From NCBI GenBank assembly GCA_017552845.1, contig JAFZOE010000023.1, positions 1 through 8,840 of the forward strand: DNA of 8,840 nt, in the 5' to 3' direction. Positions within the stretch are counted from its first letter, which is position 1, and every line of letters starts with the position of its first letter. Below are positions 1-6,962 of the stretch, piece by piece. The stretch is from Clostridia bacterium (lineage in GTDB: Bacteria > Bacillota > Clostridia > Oscillospirales > Acutalibacteraceae). Below the pieces are notes generated by a model, which searched no databases, was not told the origin of the DNA, and was given only the letters and a program-made list of their open reading frames with translations. A program made the position numbers and the translations under genes.

Positions 1-636
1 CCCAACGTTTTCAAAAAATGGATTGCAGATAATCAGAAATATCTGAAAAGCGGCGCGATTATCACAGATGTCACCGGCGTCAAGAGCTGCATAGTCTATG
101 ATATTCAGGCAATCCTGCGCGATGATGTTGAATTCATAGCGGCTCACCCGATGGCGGGGCGCGAGGTTTACGGAGTTCAGAACAGCACCGAGAAAATGTT
201 CCGCGATGCAAATTTCCTCGTTGTGCCGACAGATAAGAATACTCCCGAAGCAATTGAATGGTGCAAGGAGCTCGGCAGACTGCTCGGTTTTATAAATGTG
301 AGCGTCCTCTCCCCCGAGGAGCACGATAAAATGATAGGCTTCGTCTCACAGCTGACGCACTGCATAGCGGTTGCGCTGATGACCTGCTCCGACAGCACGC
401 ATCTCGCGGACTACACGGGCGATTCCTTCAGGGATCTGACGAGGATTGCGAATATCAACGACGATATGTGGAGCGAACTGTTTCTTCTTAATAAAGAGCC
501 TCTGCTCGCAGATATCGACAGATTCATAGAGGAAATGCAGACTATGCGCTCTCTTCTCGCGGATGAAGACCGCGAAGGACTCAGAAAAAAAATGCGGCTT
601 TCAACTCAGCGCAGAGCCGCTTTCAACAAGAAATAA
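1..636 (+). CDS. tyrA: Prephenate dehydrogenase, 5'-truncated by the window edge
   Basis: This is the C-terminal 211 residues of a TyrA-type enzyme, which oxidatively decarboxylates prephenate to 4-hydroxyphenylpyruvate with NAD(P)+ in tyrosine synthesis (cytoplasmic). The frame is open from base 1 to the TAA at 634-636. An ATG at 151 lies inside the HPMAG motif, so it cannot be the true start. Visible family marks, numbered in the partial protein, are a DVTGVKS segment near residues 23-29 and HPMAGRE at 49-55, whose His corresponds to the catalytic His of TyrA. An EEHD...SQLTH block follows in the helical dimerisation domain. The N-terminal Rossmann GxGxxG region, roughly 70 residues, lies upstream of the window. 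There is no C-terminal ACT domain, so feedback control by that route is not expected. The stop overlaps the ribosome binding site of the next gene, which supports co-transcription with aroF. Confidence 0.93.
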   Translation, partial: PNVFKKWIADNQKYLKSGAIITDVTGVKSCIVYDIQAILRDDVEFIAAHPMAGREVYGVQNSTEKMFRDANFLVVPTDKNTPEAIEWCKELGRLLGFINVSVLSPEEHDKMIGFVSQLTHCIAVALMTCSDSTHLADYTGDSFRDLTRIANINDDMWSELFLLNKEPLLADIDRFIEEMQTMRSLLADEDREGLRKKMRLSTQRRAAFNKK

Positions 637-649
637 GGAGAAAATAAAA

Positions 650-1681
650 ATGAGTATGAATATGATATTTGATAAAAAACTGCCGATTCCGATGGAGGTC
701 AAGGAAATGTATCCCCTCTCCGCATCGGTTCAGCAGACAGTCGAGCAGAAAGTCGCTCAGCTCAAGAGAATCCTCTCTGGCGATGACGACCGCTTCCTGC
801 TGATAATCGGCCCCTGCTCGGCGGACTGGGAGGAGAGCGTGCTCGATTACGTTCACCGCCTCGCACCCGTTCAGGAAAAGGTTAAGGATAAAATCATGAT
901 TATCCCGAGAATATATACAAACAAGCCCAGAACCACCGGTGCGGGTTACAAGGGCATGCTCCATCAACCCGATCCGAATGCAAAGCCCAATCTTTTCGCC
1001 GGAATCATCGCTATCAGAGAGCTTCATATGAAGGCTGTCAGCGAAACCGGACTCATCTGCGCCGATGAAATGCTCTACCCGAGCAATCACAAATATCTCG
1101 ATGATATTATCGGCTATGTTGCAGTCGGCGCGAGAAGCGTTGAGAATCAGGAGCACCGCCTTACAGCGAGCGGTATTGATGTTCCGGTCGGCATGAAAAA
1201 CCCGACCAGCGGCGATATTGAAGTTATGATGAACGCCATCACCGCCGCTCAGGGCAGCCACCATTTCATCTATCGCGGCTGGCAGGCAAAATCCATGGGA
1301 AACCCCTATGCTCATGCGATTCTCAGAGGATATATGAATAAACACGGCAATCCCCTGCCGAACTATCATTATGAGGATCTTATGTTTGTCAATGAAAAAT
1401 ATCTTGCCGCGGGGCTTCAGAATCCGGCTGTTATAGTTGACTGCAACCAATCAAATTCCGGCAAGCAGTATCTTGAGCAGATAAGAATCGCAAAAGAAGT
1501 CGTCAGCAGCAGAGTTTACAATCCCGATATCAAAAAGCTTGTAAAGGGCTTCATGATTGAGAGCTATATTGAGGACGGCTGTCAGAAGGGCGCCGGCGAA
1601 TACGGCAAATCAATTACCGATCCGTGCCTCGGCTGGGAAAAGACGGAAAGGCTCATCTACGATCTCGCGGACATGCTCTGA
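650..1681 (+). CDS. aroF: Class I 3-deoxy-7-phosphoheptulonate (DAHP) synthase
   Basis: The enzyme condenses phosphoenolpyruvate and erythrose 4-phosphate to DAHP, the first shikimate pathway step. The protein is 343 residues, close to the usual 350 for the AroF/G/H family. The start at 650 is preceded by TAAGGAG (634-640), nine bases upstream; the longer open frame from 563 only overlaps tyrA. Motifs seen are IGPCS (metal-ligand Cys), NKPRTTGAGYKG (PEP/phosphate-binding PRTT, with one extra residue compared with E. coli), GARSVENQEHR, MKNPTSGD, FMIES (ligand Glu) and KSITDPCLGW (ligand Asp). The block that reads DFSHANSSKQ in E. coli AroG reads DCNQSNSGKQ here. Residue 267 is therefore Gln (codon CAA, 1448-1450) where the family has a metal-binding His. 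The rest of the active site looks intact, so I treat the gene as functional, with this one substitution flagged. The symbol aroF is used for the family; the feedback-inhibitor specificity cannot be read from the sequence. Confidence 0.93.
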   Translation: MSMNMIFDKKLPIPMEVKEMYPLSASVQQTVEQKVAQLKRILSGDDDRFLLIIGPCSADWEESVLDYVHRLAPVQEKVKDKIMIIPRIYTNKPRTTGAGYKGMLHQPDPNAKPNLFAGIIAIRELHMKAVSETGLICADEMLYPSNHKYLDDIIGYVAVGARSVENQEHRLTASGIDVPVGMKNPTSGDIEVMMNAITAAQGSHHFIYRGWQAKSMGNPYAHAILRGYMNKHGNPLPNYHYEDLMFVNEKYLAAGLQNPAVIVDCNQSNSGKQYLEQIRIAKEVVSSRVYNPDIKKLVKGFMIESYIEDGCQKGAGEYGKSITDPCLGWEKTERLIYDLADML

Positions 1682-1694
1682 TAAGGTGAATAAA

Positions 1695-2918
1695 ATGTTC
1701 GGTTTACTCGGAAGAAAACTTTCCCACTCCCTCTCGCCCGAAATACATTCTGTTTTCGGCGATTATGAATATGAACTCTTTGAGCGGGAAGAAAATGAGC
1801 TCGATGCTTTCTTTGCCGATACTTCAATTGACGCTTTCAATGTGACAATTCCTTATAAGGTTGAGGCATATAACAGATGCGATGTCCTTGACGAAACAGC
1901 AAGAGAAATCGGCAGCGTCAATACGGTTGTGAGGAAAGACGGCAGGCTTTTCGGCTACAACACCGACCTTTACGGCTTCAAGTATATGGTTAAAAAGCTC
2001 GGAGCGGATTTCGCAGGCAGGAAAGTGCTCGTGCTCGGCAGCGGCGGAGCCAGCAAAACCGCTGTCGCCGCGTCGAGGCGGCTCGGAGCAAAAGAAACAT
2101 TTGTAATCAGCCGCACCGGCGAAAACAATTATGATAATCTTGAAAAGAATTACGATACCGCAATTATAGTAAACACAACCCCTGTGGGTATGTTTCCCGA
2201 AAACGGAAAGGCGCCGCTCAAATTAAAATATTTCAAAAATATTGAATTTGTCATCGATTTGATATATAATCCCTGTATGACGGCTCTCCTGCTCGAAGCG
2301 AAAAAGCTCGGAATTCCTTATATCAACGGCCTTCCGATGCTCGCGGCGCAGGCTCTTCGCTCGGCGGAGCATTTCTTCTCAAAGGTATTTGATAATTCGC
2401 TTATCGATAAAGCTGTTGATAAAATAACCGCCGATATGAAAAATATCGTGCTTATCGGTATGCCGGGCTGCGGCAAGACCACTCTCGGCACTTATCTCGC
2501 AGAAAAGATGGGCAGAGAATGCGTTGACACGGATGATATTATCGTCGCCAAAGACGGCAGGAATATTCCCGAAATCTTTTCGTCAGACGGCGAGAATTAT
2601 TTCAGGGATATCGAGAGCGAAGCAGTCGCTGAATGCGGCAAACGCCTCGGAATCATCATCGCCACAGGCGGCGGCGCGGTAATGCGCGAAGAAAACAGAG
2701 ACGCGCTTGCTCAAAACGGAATTATCATCTATCTCAGGCGCAACATAGAAGGACTTGCTACAGGCGGCAGGCCGCTCAGCGCGGGCGAAAACGCCGTTTA
2801 TGAAATCTTCAGCAAACGCAGAGAAACTTATGAAAGCTTTGCGGATTATATAATTGATGTTGACCGTGATGTTGCTGTCACGGCGGAAAGGTTGTCAAAA
2901 TGCGTATCCTTGTATTAA
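1695..2918 (+). CDS. aroE/aroK: Fused shikimate dehydrogenase - shikimate kinase
   Basis: One 407-residue chain carries two consecutive shikimate pathway enzymes. Residues 1 to about 245 are AroE, which reduces 3-dehydroshikimate to shikimate with NADPH. It shows SHSLSP at 10-15 (shikimate-binding Ser12 and Ser14), NVTIPYK (catalytic Lys55), GSVNT (Asn76), YNTD (Asp91), a GSGGAS dinucleotide loop at 115-120 and MLAAQA (Gln219). Residues 248-407 are AroK, which phosphorylates shikimate with ATP. It shows Walker A GMPGCGKT at 255-262, DTDD at 278-281, NYFRDIE (Arg304), TGGGA at 324-328 and GRPL (Arg359). No stop, frameshift or long linker lies between the domains; Met248 begins the kinase part. 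The start at 1695 has AAGGTGA (1684-1690) just upstream; the frame is open further back to 1557 only within aroF. The gene begins 13 bases after aroF and overlaps aroQ by 19 bases. Confidence 0.94.
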   Translation: MFGLLGRKLSHSLSPEIHSVFGDYEYELFEREENELDAFFADTSIDAFNVTIPYKVEAYNRCDVLDETAREIGSVNTVVRKDGRLFGYNTDLYGFKYMVKKLGADFAGRKVLVLGSGGASKTAVAASRRLGAKETFVISRTGENNYDNLEKNYDTAIIVNTTPVGMFPENGKAPLKLKYFKNIEFVIDLIYNPCMTALLLEAKKLGIPYINGLPMLAAQALRSAEHFFSKVFDNSLIDKAVDKITADMKNIVLIGMPGCGKTTLGTYLAEKMGRECVDTDDIIVAKDGRNIPEIFSSDGENYFRDIESEAVAECGKRLGIIIATGGGAVMREENRDALAQNGIIIYLRRNIEGLATGGRPLSAGENAVYEIFSKRRETYESFADYIIDVDRDVAVTAERLSKCVSLY

Positions 2919-3439
2919 ACGGTCCGAATATGAATCTGCTCGGCATCAGAGAAAAGGACATTTACGGCGAGAGTTCCTATAAAGAGCTCTGCAAAATGAT
3001 TGAGAAAAAGGCCGATGAGCTCAATGTATATGCCGATATGTATCAGTCAAATCACGAGGGCGATCTCGTTGACAAAATTCAGGAGGCATACAAAGGCGTT
3101 GACGGTATAATCATCAACCCCGCCGCCTATACCCATACCAGCATCGCGATTCTTGACGCTCTCAAGACGGTCAAGAAGCCGACCGTCGAGGTCCATATCA
3201 CCGACCTCAAGGAGAGAGAGGAATTCCGCCAGATTTCCTATGTCGGCATGTATGCGGAAAAGACGATAATGGGCAAGGGCTTTGACGGCTATATCGAAGC
3301 ACTCGAATATCTGGTTGAAAAGCTCAGCGCCATCGAGGCGGAGAAGGAAAAGCAGAGAGCCGAGGAGCGAGAAAAAGAAAGAGCCGCGGCAGCCGAAGCA
3401 GCAGCGGCGGCAGACAGCGCTCCCGCAGACAATCAGTAA
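2900..3439 (+). CDS. aroQ: Type II 3-dehydroquinate dehydratase with a charged C-terminal tail
   Basis: AroQ dehydrates 3-dehydroquinate to 3-dehydroshikimate, the substrate of the AroE domain encoded just upstream. The dodecameric flavodoxin-like family is recognised by NGPNMNLLG at 8-15, DIYG, NHEG, INPAAYTHTS and EVHI. Residues matching the M. tuberculosis active site are all present with a constant offset of two: Arg17, Tyr22, Asn73, His79, His99 and Arg110. The protein is 179 residues, against about 145 usual. The extra part, residues 143-179, is first Glu/Lys/Arg-rich and then Ala-rich (Ala162-165 and 167-171), ending in an acidic stretch. Its function is unknown; it looks helical or disordered and does not touch the catalytic residues. 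The start overlaps the 3' end of aroE/aroK by 19 bases and has GGAAAGG (2885-2891) eight bases upstream, suggesting coupled translation. Confidence 0.95.
   Translation: MRILVLNGPNMNLLGIREKDIYGESSYKELCKMIEKKADELNVYADMYQSNHEGDLVDKIQEAYKGVDGIIINPAAYTHTSIAILDALKTVKKPTVEVHITDLKEREEFRQISYVGMYAEKTIMGKGFDGYIEALEYLVEKLSAIEAEKEKQRAEEREKERAAAAEAAAAADSAPADNQ
3383..3412 (+). repeat. Alanine-codon (GCN) low-complexity tract in the aroQ 3' end
   Basis: Ten codons here are GCN except for one GAA in the middle, encoding Ala162-171 with Glu166. Upstream, from about 3340, the DNA is strongly purine-rich and encodes the Glu/Lys/Arg part of the tail. Such trinucleotide tracts can change length by slippage, so the tail may differ between related strains (inference). 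Confidence 0.6.
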
Positions 3440-3448
3440 AACAAGAGA

Positions 3449-3477
3449 AGTCACGGTTCACAGAGCCGTGGCTTTTT
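3449..3477 (+). terminator. Rho-independent terminator of the aromatic operon
   Basis: A ten-base-pair stem is formed by AGTCACGGTT (3449-3458) and AGCCGTGGCT (3464-3473), with two G-T wobbles and a five-base loop CACAG. It is followed by a T-run at 3473-3477. It lies 10 bases after the aroQ stop. The T-run is short, so some read-through into the methyltransferase gene is possible. Confidence 0.75.
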
Positions 3478-3484
3478 GACAAAT

Positions 3485-3490
3485 GAGGGA
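3485..3490 (+). promoter_or_regulatory. Ribosome binding site deciding the methyltransferase start
   Basis: GAGGGA lies four bases before the ATG at 3495. The in-frame ATG at 3483 is 12 bases further upstream. It has only the terminator T-run and GACAA before it, with no Shine-Dalgarno sequence, so 3495 is the better start. Confidence 0.6.
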
Positions 3491-3494
3491 TTAT

Positions 3495-4319
3495 ATGCCG
3501 GATATCATTGAAATAACAGATTTTAATGCCCCAGAGCTTGATGCTTTCGCGAGGCTCAACGAGCGCGATCTTCTCAACAGAGATAAACCCGAAAACGGGA
3601 TGTTTGTCGCCGAGAGTCCGAAGGTAATTGAACGAGCTCTGGACGCGGGTTGCGAACCCGTTTCCCTTCTGCTTGAGAGAAAGCATATTGAGGGAGAAGC
3701 AAAAGATATTATACGCAGATGCGGAAATATTCCTGTCTATACGGCCGATTTCGATATTCTGACTCAGATTACGGGATTTGAGCTCACGCGCGGGGCGCTC
3801 TGTCTTATGAAAAGAAAGCCGCTGAGGTCCGTCTCCGAAGTCTGTGAAGGGGCATCGAGAATCGCTATTCTGGAAAGAATTATGAATCCGACAAATGTCG
3901 GCGCGATATTCCGCTCCGCCGCCGCTCTCGGATTTGACGCCGTTCTGCTGACTTATGAATGCTCCGATCCGCTTTACAGAAGGGCGATAAGAGTCAGCAT
4001 GGGCACCGTGTTTCAGATTCCGTGGGCGTTCATCGATAAGGATGGCTGGCAGGATAAGACATTTGAACATCTGAAATCTCAGGGCTTTTCAACCGTTTCA
4101 ATGGCTCTTGAGGATGATTCTGTTCTGCTTGATGATGAAAAACTGAATCGTGAAGAAAAGCTCGCTGTCATTCTCGGCTCCGAGGGCGAAGGGCTAGAGA
4201 AACGAACTGTTGAACTGAGCGATTATACAGTCCGTATTCCGATGATGCACGGAGTGGATTCGCTCAATGTTGCGGCCGCCTCGGCAGTCGCCTTCTGGCA
4301 GCTCGGCATGCGAAAATAA
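3495..4319 (+). CDS. SpoU/TrmH-family RNA 2'-O-ribose methyltransferase
   Basis: This is a predicted SAM-dependent methyltransferase of the SPOUT (trefoil-knot) class, acting on rRNA or tRNA ribose 2'-hydroxyls. The 274-residue protein has an N-terminal substrate-binding part (residues 1 to about 110, including FVAESPKVIERAL like the L7Ae-like domain of TrmH/RlmB relatives). The catalytic domain carries the three family motifs. Motif 1 is NPTNVGAIFRSA at 131-142 (Asn131, Arg140), motif 2 is LGSEGEGL at 227-234, and motif 3 is IPMMHGVDSLNVAAASA from 248 (Asn258). The substrate nucleotide cannot be assigned from sequence, so no symbol is given. The chosen start has a GAGGGA site; beginning at 3483 would add four residues. 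It follows the aroQ terminator by only 17 bases and no convincing promoter of its own is visible, so it may rely on read-through or a promoter inside aroQ. Confidence 0.9.
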   Translation: MPDIIEITDFNAPELDAFARLNERDLLNRDKPENGMFVAESPKVIERALDAGCEPVSLLLERKHIEGEAKDIIRRCGNIPVYTADFDILTQITGFELTRGALCLMKRKPLRSVSEVCEGASRIAILERIMNPTNVGAIFRSAAALGFDAVLLTYECSDPLYRRAIRVSMGTVFQIPWAFIDKDGWQDKTFEHLKSQGFSTVSMALEDDSVLLDDEKLNREEKLAVILGSEGEGLEKRTVELSDYTVRIPMMHGVDSLNVAAASAVAFWQLGMRK

Positions 4320-4321
4320 TA

Positions 4322-4350
4322 TTGAAGAAATATAAATAAAGTGATAGAAT
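4322..4350 (+). promoter_or_regulatory. Predicted sigma-A promoter for the beta-CASP nuclease gene
   Basis: TTGAAG (4322-4327) and TAGAAT (4345-4350) are separated by exactly 17 bases in an A/T-rich stretch directly after the methyltransferase stop. Transcription would begin near 4357, leaving a leader of under 20 bases before the ATG at 4374. Confidence 0.55.
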
Positions 4351-4373
4351 AAAAACAGAAGGGCGGTGTTGAT

Positions 4374-5972
4374 ATGAGAGTTATGTTTATAGGCGCTAAC
4401 CATGAAGTTACAGGCTCCTGCACTCTGATTGAAGCCTGCGGCAAAAAGATACTCGTTGACTGCGGCATGGAGCAGGGCCCCGATATATATGAAAACTGCG
4501 AATTACCTGTTGTTCCCGGCGAAATTGACGCGGTCTGCCTGACACATGCCCATATTGACCACTCGGGCAAAATCCCCAATATGGTCGCAAACGGTTTCAG
4601 CGGTAAAATTCACATGACCGAGGCGACCGGAAAACTCTGCTCGATTATGCTGCGCGATTCCGCGCACATTCAGGAATTTGAGGCTCAGTGGCGGAACAGA
4701 AAGGCGAAGAGGAGCGGCGAGGATCAATATACGCCTCTCTACACTCCCGAAGATGTCGAAAAAACAGTCCGACTTTTTGTAACCCACAATTATGAGGATA
4801 CGGTCCGGCTCTTTGACGGGATAAAAATCAGCTTCTTTGACGCGGGGCATCTGCTCGGATCGTCGAATATCCTCTTTGAAATCACAGAAGACGGCGTCAC
4901 AAAAACGATTCTCTTTTCGGGAGATGTAGGCAATCTCAACAGGCCGCTGATAAAGAATCCGCAGACTCCTCCCCATGCCGATTATGTTGTTTGCGAATCC
5001 ACCTACGGCGACAGAACGCACGGACCTGCGCCCGATTATGTCGGCCAGCTTGCTCAGGTGATAGATGAAACGCTCTCCGGCGGCGGGAATCTTGTGATTC
5101 CGGCTTTCGCGGTCGGCAGGACTCAGGAGCTTCTGTATCTGATAAGAGTAATCAAAGAGAAGAATCTCTGCCCGGACTGCGGGAATTTCCCGGTTTATGT
5201 CGATTCCCCTCTAGCTATAGAGGCAACCAGTATATATTCCTCCGAGGTCGCGGAATACTTTGACGATGAGACCGTTTCGCTGCTTGAGAAGGGCATAAAT
5301 CCGATTTCCTTCCCGAATCTGCGCGTGGCCGTTTCGAGCGAGGAATCAACGGCAATCAATAATAATCCCGAGCCCAAGGTCATAATCTCCGCCTCGGGAA
5401 TGTGCGAAGCGGGCAGGATAAGGCACCATCTCAAACATAATCTCTGGCGCAGGGAATGCGCGGTGCTCTTCTGCGGCTTCCAGTGCGAAGGCACTCTCGG
5501 CAGGCGCCTGATTGACGGCGCGGCTATGGTAAAGCTCTTCGGCGACAATATCACGGTCAGGGCAAGAATCTATAATCTCAACGGCTTCTCGGGCCACGCC
5601 GACAGGAACATGCTTCTGCAATGGCTCAGGGAAGTTGATGCGAAGCAGATATTCATAAATCACGGCGAGGACGCAGTTTCCACGGAATTCGCGCTCACCT
5701 GCGAGAGCGAGCTTAATACTCCCGCAATCGCTCCATACAGCGGCGATGTCTATGACCTCGCGAGCGGCGAATGCATAGAAAAAGCGAGAATCATCCGCGC
5801 GGAGGGTAAAAAGGATTTCGCAACCAAGAGGGCAAAGGATGTATTTGATCGTCTGCTTTCGGCAGTCGCCCGCCTTAAAAGGGTTGCCGAGTCGCTCAAG
5901 GGCAGTTCAAACAAGGAACTCGCGAAATTCACCGACCAGATTAACAATCTCTGCGACAAATATGAGAAATAA
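4374..5972 (+). CDS. Beta-CASP metallo-beta-lactamase-fold ribonuclease
   Basis: A 532-residue predicted zinc-dependent RNA nuclease of the CPSF73/YSH1-like beta-CASP group (COG1236 type), expected in the cytoplasm in RNA processing or decay. All metal-site motifs are present: Asp29 in the first strand, HAHIDH at 58-63, DAGH with His159, and SGDVG with Asp184. The beta-CASP insert follows, with motif A (CESTYGDR, Glu208), motif B (SASGMCEAGRIRHH, His351/352) and motif C (GFSGHAD, His408), then NHGE with His430. About 75 residues after position 455 extend past the core. They are rich in Lys/Arg/Glu (residues 476-530) and probably helical; no KH or other named RNA-binding domain is recognised. 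GGGCGGTG (4361-4368) precedes the start. It is the first gene of a two-gene unit with the acyltransferase-like gene. It lacks the features of RNase J, so it is not called rnjA. Confidence 0.9.
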   Translation: MRVMFIGANHEVTGSCTLIEACGKKILVDCGMEQGPDIYENCELPVVPGEIDAVCLTHAHIDHSGKIPNMVANGFSGKIHMTEATGKLCSIMLRDSAHIQEFEAQWRNRKAKRSGEDQYTPLYTPEDVEKTVRLFVTHNYEDTVRLFDGIKISFFDAGHLLGSSNILFEITEDGVTKTILFSGDVGNLNRPLIKNPQTPPHADYVVCESTYGDRTHGPAPDYVGQLAQVIDETLSGGGNLVIPAFAVGRTQELLYLIRVIKEKNLCPDCGNFPVYVDSPLAIEATSIYSSEVAEYFDDETVSLLEKGINPISFPNLRVAVSSEESTAINNNPEPKVIISASGMCEAGRIRHHLKHNLWRRECAVLFCGFQCEGTLGRRLIDGAAMVKLFGDNITVRARIYNLNGFSGHADRNMLLQWLREVDAKQIFINHGEDAVSTEFALTCESELNTPAIAPYSGDVYDLASGECIEKARIIRAEGKKDFATKRAKDVFDRLLSAVARLKRVAESLKGSSNKELAKFTDQINNLCDKYEK

Positions 5973-5981
5973 GGAACTTTT

Positions 5982-6896
5982 ATGAAATATTTATCCGATC
6001 ATTTCAGAGAAATAGAAAAGAGAACCGGCTTCCCCGATGAGGCGATACCGGTGCTCGAGGCAGTCGCAGCTCGCCTTGATAACGAAAAGGAATTCGGCGC
6101 GGAGTTTGAGAAACTCAGGCGCGGATATATGTCAGGCAAAGCGCCGCTTTGGAAATATATCAGAAAAATCGACAAGCTCGCCGAGAAAAACGGAATTCAT
6201 CCCTACACTCTCGATATGGTCTATCTTATGGTCTGCTGTGAGCTGCTTCACAAGAGATATATCAAGGCGGGGCTCAGCGAGGAACTCTTCTGGGACGGCG
6301 TTTCGGACCTCAAATACAAGCTGGTTGAATGCATCGAATGCGAACATCAGGTAGGCACCTTCGTCGCCGACTGGAATGACGGCTTTCTCAAAATGAACAG
6401 ATTCGCGCTCGGCAGATTCCAGTATGAATACAGCGAATTCCGCATGAATTACACGACGAAAACGGGCGTTAAAATCAGAAAAGGCCAGAAGTGCCTCAAT
6501 TTTCATATCCCCTCTTCGGGTGTTCCGCTGACCGATGAGGTCAGGGCGGATTCATATAAAAAAGCGTATGAATTCTTTAAGGATATCCGCACGCGCAAAG
6601 GATATCTGATTCTCACCTGCGGCTCATGGCTCCTCTTCCCGAAGCACGAGGAATTCCTTGACCCGAATTCTAATATAATGAAATTCTACAGGGAATTCGA
6701 GATATATGAATGGAAGGAAAAGGATAATTTCAATGACGACTGGCGCATCTGGGGCCATTATTCGGATCTGCCTCTCGAGGAGCGCCCTGCCGATACGAAG
6801 CTACGCGCCGCATATAAAAAATGGATGATGGCGGGAAACAAGACCGGCTACGGCTGCGGAATAATTATTCTGAAAGACGGCAAACTGCTGAAATAA
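5982..6896 (+). CDS. Acyltransferase-like protein (NAT_N/GNAT_C type)
   Basis: A 304-residue soluble protein with no signal peptide or membrane segment. I recognise it only at family level. The pattern LGRFQYE at 143-149, NFHIPSSG at 173-180 followed by PLT, CGSWLLFP at 213-220 and LDPNSNI at 226-232 resembles clostridial proteins with an N-acyltransferase N-terminal domain followed by a GNAT-like C-terminal domain. Their substrates are not established. The N-terminal 130 residues are mostly helical by composition. No classical GNAT acetyl-CoA loop (R/QxxGxG/A) is visible, so the activity is uncertain. Its ribosome binding site (TAAGGA, 5970-5975) contains the stop of the nuclease gene, and the gap is nine bases, so the two genes are very likely one transcript. 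The gene is unusually dense in GAATTC sites, seven in about 610 bases, mainly from GAA-TTC codon pairs. Confidence 0.65.
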   Translation: MKYLSDHFREIEKRTGFPDEAIPVLEAVAARLDNEKEFGAEFEKLRRGYMSGKAPLWKYIRKIDKLAEKNGIHPYTLDMVYLMVCCELLHKRYIKAGLSEELFWDGVSDLKYKLVECIECEHQVGTFVADWNDGFLKMNRFALGRFQYEYSEFRMNYTTKTGVKIRKGQKCLNFHIPSSGVPLTDEVRADSYKKAYEFFKDIRTRKGYLILTCGSWLLFPKHEEFLDPNSNIMKFYREFEIYEWKEKDNFNDDWRIWGHYSDLPLEERPADTKLRAAYKKWMMAGNKTGYGCGIIILKDGKLLK

Positions 6897-6906
6897 ATTA
6901 CGGCTT

Positions 6907-6933
6907 TTAGCACTCCATTTGTTGGAGTGCTAA
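6907..6933. promoter_or_regulatory. CIRCE operator (HrcA binding site)
   Basis: TTAGCACTC and GAGTGCTAA are perfect inverted repeats separated by nine bases (CATTTGTTG). This is an exact match to the CIRCE consensus bound by the heat-shock repressor HrcA. It lies 107 bases before clpB and 10 bases after the acyltransferase-like gene stop, and predicts heat-inducible expression of clpB. As a hairpin it is not followed by a T-run, so it is not read as a terminator. Confidence 0.95.
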
Positions 6934-6962
6934 TTATTTACAATTTGTTCATGATTCCTCCG

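Noticed and set aside
563..649. An upstream extension of the DAHP synthase reading frame starting at 563
   Set aside because: It lies within tyrA, has no ribosome binding site, and the ATG at 650 follows a strong TAAGGAG and gives the usual family length.
623..1450. A 275-codon reading frame on the - strand opposite the DAHP synthase gene
   Set aside because: The + strand here encodes an unmistakable enzyme with all its motifs. The antisense product has no recognisable domain, and its length is explained by codon bias on the sense strand.
3476..3504. TTGACA at 3476-3481 as a -35 box for the methyltransferase gene
   Set aside because: At 16-18 bases downstream there is no -10-like sequence, and it would lie inside the coding region. 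The hexamer arises from the terminator T-run plus GACA.
3324..4070. A 248-codon - strand frame spanning the aroQ end and the methyltransferase
   Set aside because: It runs through the terminator and is antisense to two supported genes. The product is compositionally odd and matches nothing I know.
6903..6944. The CIRCE palindrome as a transcription terminator of the acyltransferase-like gene
   Set aside because: The stem is followed by ATTATTTACAAT rather than a T-run, and its sequence matches the HrcA operator exactly. Operator function explains it better.
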